Under the pieces are notes generated by a model. It saw only the letters and a list, made by a program, of their open reading frames with translations, was not told where the DNA came from and did not search any database. From the NCBI RefSeq assembly GCF_025370935.1, contig NC_133472.1, forward strand, positions 5,248,171-5,312,170: a stretch of 64,000 nucleotides of DNA. The letters are read 5' to 3'. Every line of letters begins with the position of its first letter. The stretch's first letter is position 1. The DNA is from Choristoneura fumiferana (taxonomy: Eukaryota; Arthropoda; Insecta; Lepidoptera; Tortricidae). Shown one piece after another: positions 24,001 to 33,813 of this stretch. A program made the translations under genes and the position numbers.

Positions 24001-27000
24001 CAAACTTTCCATTCGGGTTCGGTATTTATCAATAGTCTTGACGGGATTTTTAACCATTCGCATGGACTTTTTTCTCAATAGGCATCCATTACGCCTTATG
24101 TTCGCGGGGCTCCTATTTCTGCACAGCATGCATATGCATATCTGAAGATACCTAACTAACCTAACCTACCTCTCCGTTTGTGTGGTTAAATATGCGAATG
24201 GTTAAAAATCCCGTCAAGAAATAATCTATTGATAAATAAATACCGAATGGAAAAATTATGTATGGAAATACGTCTGGTGTAAATTTAAGAATGGGGAAAA
24301 CGCGAACGAAATAAATTCGAGTGGGAAAATACGAATGGAAAGTTTGCTACGCGGAATTAACGAGTTTGGGGAAACGATCTAATTACTCTTCTAAAATACC
24401 CACAGGAACGGGAGAAAACGGTATTTTTCGTTTTACTGGTCGTTAAGAGAGCCTGTTCTTACTTGTCGGGTGTCGGATCAATTTCGTGTCGGATGTCGGT
24501 CATTCCTATAGAATATCGTGTCGGACAAGTGTGAATAGCTTCATAAATAAAATGTTCTGCAACTGGAATGTATGGTTGAAATCCGACATCCGACAAGTAG
24601 AAACTAGCTCTTAGTTGAAGTAACTTTCTGCCGAGACTTGCGGGGCCATTCTTCTTGTCAGTGATGCAACTATTAGGAAGAATCCTTTGACTTTAAACAA
24701 TCTATTGAGTATTTAGTTCCTCAGTTATCATCATCATCATCATTCTATAGCAGTCTACTGTTGGACTTAGGGACTCCCCCAATGAGCGCCATTGCGCTCT
24801 GTCACAAAACAGAAAGGTACGGAAATCAATCTACATACAAAGTGCGCTCGAGCAACGCACACATACATCTCGAGTACTGCCTTTTCGCAACGTAACGTTT
24901 GGCAACCTGTTTCATTTCGCAACCCTAAAACTGTAAATATTTCAGGATTTATTTCAGGGCCATCGTGTAGAACCCTTTAGGTTGGGTTAGGTTAGTTTTA
25001 TAAAAATCCTGAAATATTTACAGTTTCAGAAATATTAAACAGTTGGGAAATGAAAAGTTGCGAAATGAAACAGGTTGCCAAACGTTATTCGCCGAAACAT
25101 TAGTAAACCCATACACCTGCTCCCGGACACGGTTGTGACCGGTGCGAGCGCGAGTGCCATCCGCTTGAGACACGCGTCTGTGAACTTTTTTGTGCAATAA
25201 TGGAGAATGCGAATTTATTACACTTTAAAATATAATAATCGTGCGTTTCGCCAGTGTCGAAATCGTCCAAGATATTTTCTGTGACAAATCTGTAATATAA
25301 CAATGACATTAACATTAAAATATTTTAGTTATTATTAACGTATACATATTTCCATTCTTCCCGTTTCATTCTCAACAATAAATGTGTGTTTCATTGTCAA
25401 CCTTAGAGCGACCGCCGAGCGTAGGTATGAAAAGTGAAGTACATACATGAGATTGACTTCTGTACTTTTCTGTTTTGTGGCCTGTCCACGGCTAGACGCA
25501 AGCAACTTCTACCAAGCGTTTCGCAGATCGCACTCCACCTGGCCGGAGGGCGACCTACACTACTCCACTCAAGAACTCTTTCACTCCAGTGGTTGTCGGT
25601 TCTTCGACAGATATGACCAGCCCACTGCCATTTCAGTTTGCTAATACTCTGAGCTACGTCGATGACCTTAGTTCTGTTTCGGATACTCTCGTTGCGGATT
25701 CTATTCTTCAGAGAAACTCCGAGCGATCGAGCTCGTTGAATCTTGAACTAGTGGAGTAGCCCTCAGTTTTCTGGCGACGCCCTTGCTCAGAGCAAACATC
25801 TGACACCACTTGTTTGATATGTCCCTTGTGTAGAGTAATGAGCGAGCAGCGAGCACCGATGAGGCTGACATTATCACCTGATCCCCTGGAGTGTTCAATG
25901 CCTCAACAAAAATAGAAAAAAAATGCCGCACCACCATGGACGCTCCTTAGACCATCTTATAGACGTCATAGGCCAATGATGATGATTACAGGCATAGTGC
26001 ACGCGGACTTGAAGCCGGCGAACTTCCTGCTGGTGTCCGGTACGCTTAAGCTGATCGACTTCGGTATAGCGTCGAAGGTCAGCAGCGACGCGACCAGTGT
26101 TGAGCGGTCCTGCGGCCGGGGCACCTTCTCTTACATAAGTCCCGAGGCCCTCGGTGGGGACGGGAGCCAACCCATCAAGGTCAGATCATAGCTATAATCA
26201 ACTTTTTAGAGTCCTGGAAAGGGGTATAGGGTAGTTTTATCCCGGAAATTTGCATGTTCCCCGCGGGATAGCGATATACGAATTCTACGGCAACAGCCTA
26301 GTCATAACTATAATCTAATATATGACAAATGAATCCCTATTTCCCTTGGTCACGGCGTTACGCGTGAACGGCTGGACCGACTTCGCTATTTCTTTTTTGT
26401 TGTGTTTGCTATTGTCAGGAAAAGGTTCTTATAAAAGATTTAGAATAAAAAAATTACACAGGGGGCGAAGCCGCGGGCACCAGTTAGTTTATACTATAAA
26501 GAGGAATGATTCATATTTTGGATGTTTGTTACGAATTAATTCAAAAAGTAATGACCGATTGCAATTTTTTTTACCATAAGATGATACATTATTTCTGAGT
26601 ATCATATCATATCATATTTATTACCAGGAAAAAATTAGAGATCCATACTAAAACTTCAATAATGTAACCCAAGGTGTGGATGGATTAGCCATAAAATATC
26701 ACCGTATTCCCTTCGCATAACTATCTTACATAAACTGCACTGGAAACGGGCCAAATATCTGTCAATTTAGTTATCGGAAAGTTAGGTACGACGATGAGCG
26801 TAGCGAGGTATAATTGCGACCACAAAACGCGCGACACGAGCGAGCGAAGCGCTAGGACCTAGTTTATTTAGGAAATAATATGGCCCTTACCAGAGCAACA
26901 CAAATCTGGTAGCATGGTGAACGGTTCTGTTGCTCTGAAGATGAGCTCTGGTTGAGTTCGAAACGCGTCAGTGTAGTGTGGTGATAGATGGGTTTGTGTG

Positions 27001-30000
27001 ATTTGTGTGTTCTTACAGTGTGGAGTTGGAGGAACTGCATGAACACACATTTCTTGCATAGATAATATAGATAACTGGTTTGTTCACAGGTGTCCTTCTA
27101 CTCGGACATATGGTCCCTGGGCTGTATATTATACAGCCTGATCTACGGGCACACGCCTTTCGCGCATCTCGCCAACATGGTGAAGATAGTAGCCATCCAG
27201 GACCCGAATCACCGCATCAGCTATCCTAGAGTCGATCGTGAGTTAACTGCAAACACTTTGAGGGAAAAAGAAGAGAAAGAGAATATTTTATTCTACAGTA
27301 CTCGGTGATAAAGATTGCACATCGGTCTTCGGAAAAAGACAATGAGGGCTATCGTTTTTTGTCTCACTAGATGGCGCACTGTTGCGTGAGGTTTTTAAGT
27401 ATGGCTTTCAAAGTCTGTTATTACGGGCGTGAAAACAAAGTTTAGATTAAAATCATATTTAATACACCTTAAAACCGTATTATAAAAATATCGAGCATGC
27501 CAGTGTTGCATAGTCCCCGTTTTGTTCGGAAAAAAACGGAGGACAAAGGTTTCCGAAAAACAAAACTGTCTCAAAACACAGACATTCATTGCCCCGGAAC
27601 GCATATTTGCCATAATTAATTTCAGATATTGCAGAATATTCACAAAATTATTCTAATTATAAATAAACCCGCGTAGCTCACCCAAAAACTATGAGATTTG
27701 ACATTTCGGAGACCTCACGCTACACTAGCGCCTCTAGTGGAGAATTCATACGCGATAGCCCTCATTGGCTGTTCACGACGATTTTCGATCACTGGCGACC
27801 TTCCATCAATCATCGTATTTATGAAGTGACGTTTTATATCAAATGAATACTGCACCTTTATGGACTTAATCAGTTTACGTCAAATTAATGACATATAAAC
27901 TTCGGATATTTACAGCGTGTATTTTTGATACTACCTCAAACTTTAAGGATAGTTAGTGAAGGTCCTAATAATCACCACTTTATTATGTTTTAGTAAAGTA
28001 TTTAGACGTATTATTTTCCTTACAAAATTAATTAGCAAGCAAAGTATCAATACATGATACTACATTTTTTTATGGCTTTCACTCTTGCTGTTTTATACTT
28101 TGTTTTTGTTCCAAACGTCGCTTTTGTGGACGTGACAGCTGTCACAGAACGCTTCTCTCTCGTATCATATTATTTTACGCATTATATTGCTGCTCGAAAA
28201 TATTTCAAAAATTACGCTCTGGTAGTTCATTATAAATTAACAATTTGTTTTGATATCGGTTCACGGCACAAATCTTCGTCTGGTTACAGTTTGAGTTAGT
28301 ATCAAAAATACACGCTGTATAGAGAGCTGTTGTTGCAACTACTAGAAATAGGATAGTTCCCTCTTTTTCCTAAAGATGCCGTCGTACAATTTAAAGTTTT
28401 GGGGGTTGCAACAACTCCTTATTATATTTTCATCTAAATGCGTCCGTACCCTATTCTGGACTGACAAACGTCACATAAGTAGTGTGTGACAACGCTCTAC
28501 GAAGCCGAAATTAGCCGAGTCTTTCCAATGACCGATGTGCAATCTTTATGGTCGGGTACTGTAAACTCCGTTTCCATCAGAGATGTGTGAGGCATGTGTT
28601 CTGTATGAAACAATAGCGCTACATTTACCTCGCTTCGCTCCGCTCAGCTGTTTCCACCAGAGGAGAGAGATAGAGGATAGGTATAGGCAGTGCCACGAGT
28701 GAAGTGAATGATTACACACAGCTACAAAAACTGATTGTACATAACGAGAATGAAAAGGAAATATCAAAATGCTGCTGTCATTACACATGTGCGCGACCTC
28801 AACTCCGGTGGCACTAGCTATACCGAATCGTTATAGTGTGCGCACATGGCATACATCTTTATACTGAATGACAGTGCGCGGAATTTTCATAGCATTTTTG
28901 GTCTGTCATAGTGACTTCTCATTTATCGAGTTCCGATATTCAATATCGATATATCGATACACAACATGTTATAAAAGATTAAAAGTAGAGGTCAACAATA
29001 GACGGGTTTATCGATAAAGAGCGATCTCATCCAAATAACTTTTGAGCAGTCGAAAATGTGAAATAGACAAATATACATTTTGCAATGAAAACAATGAATA
29101 GTTAACGATTTATAATTTAATAATTCAATTTCATATTCGAAGTCTGTTGTAGTGCTAATAAGTGTTCCATTAGTGTCTTTATAAAAGATATTGCCATTAT
29201 TGCAGGTGGTAGGACCTTGTGCAAGGTTGTCTCACCTTAAGCTGCGTTTCCGCCAAGAATGCTGCAGAATGTTGCAGGTGTGCAAGGTCCGCCCGGATCG
29301 CTACCACCATTTGCTCGCTAATCCTGCCGTGAAGCAGCAGTACTTGCACTGCTGTGTTTCGGCGTGGAGAGTAAGACAGCCGGTGAAATTACTGGCACTT
29401 GAGGTATACCATCTTAGGCCTCTAGGTTAGCAACGCATCTGCTATCCCCCTGGTGTTGCTGGTGTCCATGGGCGGTGGTGATCTCTTACCATCAGGAGAC
29501 TCATTTGCTCGTTTGCCACCCAGTCGAATAAAAAATTAAAAGTGAGAAGTAATAGTATGACAGATCAAAAATGCGCGAAAATTCCGGGCTCTGCTGATTA
29601 AGAAGCCCAACTAAAGCCTGGGTCACATTTGTTTGTCGTTTTGTATCGTGATGCTCTCTGTGTCTCTCTCTCTATGCTTGTGTTGCGACACAACACAGTG
29701 CATCAGATAAATGTGGACGCAACCATATAAAACATATGAAACCGATACCGTTCTGATGCGTCACGACACAACACGACAGATAGATGTGAACCGGGTTTAA
29801 ACTATCGGCCGGTCTGGTCTGCAGGGCGGGGGCTCACAGACTAAACTGTATCCTTCCAGATCTCCCAGCATCCCTGCTAGCTGTCTTGAAGCAATGTCTT
29901 CGCTACAACGGGCACAGCCGGCCGACGGTCACAGAGCTCCTCCAAATGAACCACATAACACAGGAGCTACCGAGTATACCGGACGACATACTCCACAAAA

Positions 30001-30086
30001 TACAAGTCCATCTCACTCCGCGGGAGTTCAGCATACTGAAGAGCGCCAAGGTGACTCCTGAAGCGTTGGCTTACGCGGAAACGTGA
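17757..30086 (+). CDS. Mps1: Mps1/TTK dual-specificity spindle-checkpoint kinase, 7 exons
   Basis: Kinetochore kinase that starts the spindle assembly checkpoint; in other animals it phosphorylates Knl1 MELT motifs and aids chromosome alignment. Joining the seven exons gives 492 codons with every junction in phase and GT-AG introns. Visible motifs: glycine loop GSGGSSTVYK (194-203), lysine in FALK (K216), alpha-C glutamate E233, catalytic loop HADLKPAN (D311; HSD rather than HRD is usual in this family), DFGIA (D328), and P+1 loop GTFSYISPEAL with T350 at the position of the conserved human T686. T340 matches the activation-loop autophosphorylation site. The C-terminal tail keeps a SILKSAK block like vertebrate TTK. 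The start is supported by an in-frame stop 21 nt upstream (17736-17738). The region before the kinase (about 185 residues) is Ser/Thr/Pro-rich, with no TPR repeat seen; human TTK is 857 residues. A missed 5' exon remains possible. Confidence 0.93.
18091..20204 (+). other. Mps1 intron 1, mostly unremarkable
   Basis: AT-rich. The open frame at 18166-18381 with a hydrophobic run has no recognisable homology and no splice support. The only discrete repeat is the palindrome at 19248-19417. Confidence 0.5.
19248..19417. mobile_element. Short MITE with GTACCATCAGCC ends
   Basis: GTACCATCAGCC at the left and GGCTGATGGTAC at the right are exact inverses. The next bases (AAATAAGTGGTCTA and TAGACCACATATTT) pair imperfectly, giving arms of about 30 bp. 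170 bp, non-coding. Confidence 0.75.
20205..20455 (+). mobile_element. RTE-type LINE 3' end (reverse transcriptase C-terminus and tail)
   Basis: The end translates as WRSMGEAYVQQRTSYG followed by a stop and a GATGATGATGA tail; upstream, PTRWTDDLVKASG is readable in another frame. These are characteristic of the C-terminus of lepidopteran RTE-class reverse transcriptases. It is 5'-truncated and in the same orientation as Mps1, ending about 20 bp before the exon 2 start. Confidence 0.85.
20475..20749 (+). CDS. Mps1: Mps1 exon 2
   Basis: Acceptor TTTTTGTTACAG, donor GTGAGC, ends in phase 0. Encodes a Thr/Pro-rich linker and the start of the kinase domain through the glycine loop. The acceptor lies about 20 bp after a LINE tail. 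Confidence 0.92.
20830..21030 (+). mobile_element. LINE-like remnant
   Basis: Contains CAGAACCGATTTTGATGAAA and ends TATGCGTCGGGGGTTAAAAA, a common lepidopteran retroelement 3' flank. Non-coding. Confidence 0.5.
21168..22075. mobile_element. hAT-like element, CAGTGGCGTAACTA ends
   Basis: The left end CAGTGGCGTAACTA and right end TAGTTACTCCACTG are inverse with one mismatch. Flanks actgcatg (21160-21167) and actgcaag (22076-22083) form an 8-bp duplication with one mismatch. The 908-bp interior carries GC-rich subterminal blocks (GGGCCCCC) but no intact transposase. A 285-bp relative lies at 59387-59671. Confidence 0.78.
22128..22273 (+). CDS. Mps1: Mps1 exon 3
   Basis: Encodes the rest of the kinase N-lobe, including the ATP-binding lysine and the alpha-C glutamate. 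Acceptor TTCGACAG, donor GTGAGT, ends in phase 2. Confidence 0.92.
22274..23159 (+). other. Mps1 intron 3, first part
   Basis: No gene. A GTGGCCGTGGTCACGAGTA phrase near 22958, resembling the repeat near 675, is the only recognised repeat signature. Confidence 0.4.
23160..23395 (+). mobile_element. LINE 3' remnant, uninterrupted copy
   Basis: Same family as 2520-2850 (CCCACGGCTTCGCCCGCGTC to GTAGCCTATGTCACTCTCTGG) but without the small retroposon found there. It ends in a TATAATATTAAGTATGG tail. Confidence 0.6.
23590..23750 (+). CDS. Mps1: Mps1 exon 4
   Basis: Encodes the hinge region (LLLEVGETDLASFL, compare the MECGNIDL hinge of human TTK) and helix D-E up to HSHG. Donor GTATGG. Confidence 0.92.
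23975..24388. mobile_element. MITE with GAGTAATTAGA ends and 8-bp duplication
   Basis: The ends GAGTAATTAGA and TCTAATTACTC are exact inverses. Perfect direct repeats ttctaaaa flank it (23967-23974, 24389-24396). Internal inverted blocks include GTAGCAAACTTTCCATTCG. 414 bp, non-coding. The 8-bp duplication suggests a hAT- or P-like transposase, but the ends are not typical hAT. Confidence 0.82.
24443..24612. mobile_element. Short MITE, TTAAGAG...CTTGTCGG family
   Basis: Inverted arms include ACTTGTCGGGTGTCGGA and TCCGACATCCGACAAGT. A 335-bp relative with GC-rich interior lies at 36065-36399 and shares the TAAGAGC...GCTCTTA ends. Confidence 0.65.
24881..25099. mobile_element. Foldback MITE (AACGTTTGGCAACCTG family)
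   Basis: Left GTTTGGCAACCTGTTTCATT and right AATGAAACAGGTTGCCAAAC are exact inverses; inner blocks CCTGAAATATTTACAG and CTGTAAATATTTCAGG also pair. Non-coding. Confidence 0.75.
25480..25735 (-). mobile_element. RTE-type reverse transcriptase C-terminal fragment
   Basis: Minus-strand translation reads GVSLKNRIRNESIRNRTKV, then ISKLKWQWAGHICRRTDN, in one open frame. This matches the RTE reverse-transcriptase C-terminus also seen at 39174-39345. Truncated at both ends. Confidence 0.82.
25945..25987 (+). mobile_element. Short RTE-like tail before Mps1 exon 5
   Basis: AGACGTCATAGGCCAATGATGATGATT resembles the GACGTCCTAYGGC(GAT)n terminus of RTE elements (here given for reading as AGACGTCATAGGCC then a GAT-type tail). 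It runs straight into the exon 5 acceptor. Confidence 0.45.
25992..26179 (+). CDS. Mps1: Mps1 exon 5
   Basis: Encodes the catalytic loop, DFG motif and activation segment. The acceptor directly follows a short GATGATGATT LINE-like tail. Donor GTCAGA, ends in phase 0. Confidence 0.93.
26300..26490. mobile_element. Decayed LINE-like remnant
   Basis: GGCTGGACCGACTTCGCTA to GGGGGCGAAGCCGCGGGCAC, a second copy of the block at about 5815-5930. Non-coding. Confidence 0.5.
26884..27065. repeat. Dispersed repeat shared with 45073-45400
   Basis: It shares GAAGATGAGCTCTGGTTGAG, TTCGAAACGCGTCAGTGTAG and GTGTGATTTGTGTGT with 45145-45300. This copy lacks the long terminal inverted block found there. It lies just upstream of Mps1 exon 6. 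Confidence 0.7.
27090..27237 (+). CDS. Mps1: Mps1 exon 6
   Basis: Encodes the C-lobe core SDIWSLGCILYSLIYG and the DPNHRI segment typical of TTK. Acceptor TGTTCACAG, donor GTGAGT. Confidence 0.93.
27340..27767. mobile_element. CAATGAGGGCTATCG MITE, copy B
   Basis: Full-length copy in the opposite orientation to copy A, in Mps1 intron 6, about 100 bp after exon 6. One subterminal block has a GGAGAATTC variant where copies C and D read GGCGAATTC. Confidence 0.85.
27911..28319. mobile_element. Tc1/mariner-like MITE with 32-bp inverted ends
   Basis: Left TACAGCGTGTATTTTTGATA and right TATCAAAAATACACGCTGTA are exact inverses, with pairing continuing for about 12 more bases. TA at each edge fits a TA target duplication. 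The 408-bp interior has no transposase. Confidence 0.8.
28553..28690. mobile_element. MITE fragment, GGAAACAGCTGAGCGGAGC family
   Basis: Contains CTCCGCTCAGCTGTTTCCACC and TCCGTTTCCATCAGAGATG, i.e. the core and one end of the family, with the other end decayed. Confidence 0.6.
29205..29540 (+). mobile_element. Retroposon starting GGTGGTAGGACC, poly-A tailed
   Basis: It runs from GGTGGTAGGACCTTGTGCAA through GGGCGGTGGTGATCTCTTAC to an A-rich tail. Copies: 51622-51898 (same orientation) and 54806-54950 (opposite, 3' part lost). All three begin at the same base. The first 45 bp form a hairpin (GGTGGTAG and CTACCACC). A 52-bp insert at 29228-29279 interrupts it. Confidence 0.75.
29228..29279. 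mobile_element. 52-bp insertion with 9-bp direct repeats
   Basis: The insert splits the retroposon hairpin and is flanked by gtgcaaggt at 29219-29227 and 29280-29288. The other two retroposon copies have only one such stretch. Its GCTGCGTTTCCGCCAAGAAT resembles the end of the GGAAACAGCTGAGCGGAGC MITE family. Confidence 0.6.
29612..29799. mobile_element. Short MITE, TAAAGCCTGGGTCACAT ends
   Basis: TAAAGCCTGGGTCACAT pairs with ATGTGAACCGGGTTTA with few mismatches; inner TTGTCGTTTTGT and ACAACACGACAG also pair. 188 bp, ends about 60 bp before Mps1 exon 7. Confidence 0.65.
29860..30086 (+). CDS. Mps1: Mps1 exon 7 and stop
   Basis: Encodes the last kinase helices (VLKQCLRYNGHSRPTVTELL) and a 45-residue tail, ending at TGA 30084-30086. 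Acceptor ATCCTTCCAG. The first close polyadenylation-like signal downstream is ATTAAA at 30510; no AATAAA is near. Confidence 0.92.
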
Positions 30087-30400
30087 TGATTACAGAATAG
30101 ACTAGTGCTCTGAAAGAAATCTAATTAGGCTGTCCGAAAATGGGACACGTATTTTTTCTTTTGGCAATAGGGAATATTACGCGAAGCTCTGCGCAGGGGG
30201 CGGCACTGGCACTAACCGTAAACAAACCGTCATGACGACGCCAGTTCTCTTTATAGTTTGTCGCCATGACGGATTATGAAATATTTATTAGTAACAAAAT
30301 AATTTGATATTTACATCAATAGTAACGATAGAGCTATATTTCCAAAAAAAATAATTGAAATACATAATATGATATTATGGCATCCTACCGCCATTTAAAA

Positions 30401-30740
30401 TACATTTATCTACATGCATATCATAACTTCCCTATTATATGTTCAGAAACGACTATCAAATGGCCTTTATTAAGAAACCTGGTATCTGCGGGTGCATCTT
30501 AATGTTCACATTAAAGTACAGTGCATCTTAATGTTTACATTAAAGTATCGGTAATACTTTTTTTAACAATGCATATCTGTACATATTGTAGAAAACTTAT
30601 GACATGCATGTAGATAATAATTATTATTCAAAGTCAAAGTCAAAGTCAAGTAAAAGTAAAAGTAAAAGTCAAAGTCAAAATACAGGCTATATCTGAACAT
30701 ATTATAGAAAACTTATGATATGCATGTAGATAAAGTTATG
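30401..30740. repeat. Local repeat cluster downstream of Mps1
   Basis: A 29-bp unit starting GTGCATCTTAATGTT is tandemly duplicated at 30492-30549. Two roughly 50-bp direct repeats (30571 and 30685, both with AAAACTTATGAYATGCATG) have an inverted partner at 30401-30449. A CAAAGT/AAAAGT microsatellite fills 30638-30680. Confidence 0.6.
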
Positions 30741-31995
30741 TATGCGGCTATACATAATTAGGCATTATGCACCAGCCACATAAATAACTATTACAAAAAG
30801 TGTTCCTCACGGTTTGTGCTAGTGCTGCATTCTGTCGGCAGGACATTGCAGTAATGTTCCATATTAAACAAAAAAATAATGAAGATATAGACAGTTAAAG
30901 TACGCCGTGCGGCACTTGCGCGGGTGACCTCACGGACCCGTACTTCTGAATGACGCGTTTCGTCTTTGCCATTTTTTTTGTTTGTTTGACATATGTTTTG
31001 GTAATCTGGACGGAATTAATAAAATAAGACATTTTAATTTTGGTAATCTAGGCGGAATAAATAGAATAATATTTTTTATAATACCAGGAAAATGGATTGC
31101 TGGTGTCAAATAGCCTGTTGAAAACATATAGATATAATGCGATAAAGATCTTATGAACGTGCCAAAAATTGGAAATAATGCAGCTATCTTGCAATATTAC
31201 AGTTCGCCGTGAATGTCCCGCCCAAAAAATTCGCTCCACGGTTTTGGCATAGTAAAAGAGGACAAGTAGGCTCACTACGAACAAAAGTACATCGCGCGGC
31301 TTAAATGTGTGCGCGCCGGTTGGCGCCGGTACGCACGCACCCGCCGCACGCACACACTGATAATTTAAGGAGGATTAAGTTTTCTTTAGTCAAAGCTGCG
31401 CTGCCGTCGACACGTTTCGATTTTAGCTCGTTCGTCTTGCGCTCGCTTCGCGAGATTATCACCTTTTACGTTCGCGTACTTGTACTTACGTATTTTTTGT
31501 ATTAGGTATAGTTGTAAATTAGTGGTATATAAGTGTATTGTAATAGTTTCGTGCAAGGACACATAAAAAATAATAGATACCTACCTACCTATAAACAATA
31601 TAGTTATAGAATTGTGTAGGTAAACATGAGTATACAGTCGCCATCACCATTACGGCGAATTTATAAATAATATTTTTGAATTTAGTATAATAATAATATT
31701 ATTACAGCATAGAATCAGTCTGGTTTCTCTAGACACAGACATTAGACAATTTTAAGTTAACTTTCGTACTAAAATTATTTGCCGGTAGGTAATTAATCTA
31801 AAATAGACGTCGACAACCCTAAGCGTCCGCGCCGGAGTAGGCAGTTAAGTCTCCTAAAGGGTAGGAGTGGACCTACTTTTCCTCTTTTACTATGGTTATG
31901 GTGACTCATGGTGAATCATGAGGTGTGAAAAAAAAATGTTACATAAAATTACTTTTTCAGGCATGTTATCGTAAAGCATCTTGTAAAAAAAAAAA
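30741..31995. other. Convergent spacer, no gene recognised
   Basis: No supported coding region. GC-richer patches occur at 30900-30960 and 31295-31450 (for example CGCGCCGGTTGGCGCCGG); they could be regulatory or remnants, and nothing decides between these. Confidence 0.4.
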
Positions 31996-32070
31996 CATTT
32001 GTTAGTTCTTTACCTCAAAAGCATACATTTCTTGTAGCGATTCACCGAATCGCATTTAACCTCGATTGTA

Positions 32071-33813
32071 CAGTCACGTCTAAAAATATGTATACAAAAA
32101 CAAGGTTGCATAAATATGTAGTCATACATTGTATCAAAAATATTTATGTATTACTGACACCAAAAATTGTATTCATTAAACTTTTCAGTATTATGTAATC
32201 ACAAAATGCTTCAGAAGTTGCATACTTAAATAAATTCCATTTAAATGTATCCACCTCGTAGGCAAAAATAAGTATACATGAATGGTTTCCATATACATAT
32301 AACCACACCAATTTGGCAAATATTTGTATACGCCGTTTGCTTCATAAATATGTAAACACGATTTGATATTTTGATTCGTTTTGAAGAATTACTGTTTTGT
32401 TAAGATTACATGTCTGTCTCTTTCGTAACCTGCATGCGGGCAGGGACATACATACTACGAATCCATACTCCATTAAAATAATATTATATACTGGTGACCC
32501 GTTCCGGCACAACACGGTTACGGTATACATAGACACCGTGAATCACACTATTTATTTGTGAAAACCGCATCAAAATCCGTTGCGTAGTTTGAAAGATCTA
32601 AGCGTACAGACAAAAAAAGCGACTTTGTTTATACTATGAAGTGATGAATTGAAAGTCACTCTGTCTGTTCCGGTATCACGTCGAAACCGACTGGTTTCGA
32701 CTGTCAAGGGGCTGAACATAGGGTACTTAGTTTTTATCTCCAAAAGCAACCCTTAAGGGGAGAAAATGGGGGATGAACTGACTGGAGTGAGCTGGCTGAA
32801 ATTGGTATGGATATATTAATTTTTTATACACCATCAAGATCACCAAATACTTGGAAACGTCCAGAGTGGTCATTAATATCGACTAAGCCAAAGCGATCAA
32901 GTTGTTCGGGTCATCCACTGAGGACAGATCAACTGAAGCATCTATAATTGCAATCTTTAATCATTTGTAATTTTAATTATAGAAGACAGCTTCTGAATGA
33001 CGATGACAGAATGGCGATCTTGCACTTGACAGTATAAGTATATGTAAGTAATTGATTTTAAAATGAAGTTCTTCCATGAAGCCAGTGACTTTCTTTTATA
33101 ATATATAACCTATCTGAAGTTACAATAGGTAGTGTTTTTCTATCTTAGTCTATATACATCTTTATCTATTTCACTTTAACGTGAAGTGTTGAAGTGTGGA
33201 CAAGTGCAAATGATGTCTCGCCCATTCGTACTGCAAACCAAGAACTGGCTACAGTGCGGCTCTACCACTAACAATTCACAATATAATTAAAATAAAAACA
33301 AAAAAATGCTTAGTGCACCTTTCTGAGAATGACCCTAAACTGAAATACTCAATATTTACAAGTCAATTCAATCTAAGGACTGTCAAGTGCGTCATAGAAT
33401 AATCGTGAGATAGACGTATGCAGTGACAAGTCCGCACTGTTTTCGTGAATTGTCAAATCAGTTAAATATACAACTTACGATTCTATGCCAGTCAGACAAG
33501 GTTTGTTGTTGCAGTCTGGATACATATTTATGAATCAAACGGCGTATACAAATATTTACACAAATTGGTGTGATTAATTATTATGTATATGGAACCCATT
33601 CATGTATACTTATTTTTGCCTACGAGGTGGATACATTTAAATGGAATTTATTTAAGTATGCAACTTTCTGAAGCATTTTGTGATTACATAATACTGAAAC
33701 AGTTTAATGAATACAATTTTTTGGTGTCAGTAATAGATACATATTTATGATGAAAATGTGTGGCTACATATTTTTCAATTTTTTTTGTGTATACATACTT
33801 TTAGACGTGACTG
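32071..33813. mobile_element. 1.74-kb Tc1/mariner-like element with about 280-bp inverted repeats
   Basis: The termini CAGTCACGTCTAAAAATATG and its inverse (with ACTTTTAG for ATTTTTAG) are flanked by TA on both sides. The inverted arms extend about 280 bp (32071-32353 and 33525-33813), including CACCTCGTAGGCAAAAATA. The interior has no transposase frame and holds a separate LINE-like remnant near 32490-32640. Confidence 0.82.

Noticed and set aside
27395..27643. Similar short frames inside the CAATGAGGG MITEs (also 16546, 47207)
   Set aside because: Similar because the MITE copies are similar; frames are broken differently in each copy and match no transposase I recognise.
30620..30680. Short direct repeats that could suggest a CRISPR-like array
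   Set aside because: A CAAAGT/AAAAGT microsatellite in animal DNA, with no spacers.
31295..31450. GC-rich patch that could be a promoter of an unknown gene
   Set aside because: No consensus donor at its edge and no downstream coding exon recognised; left as unexplained spacer.
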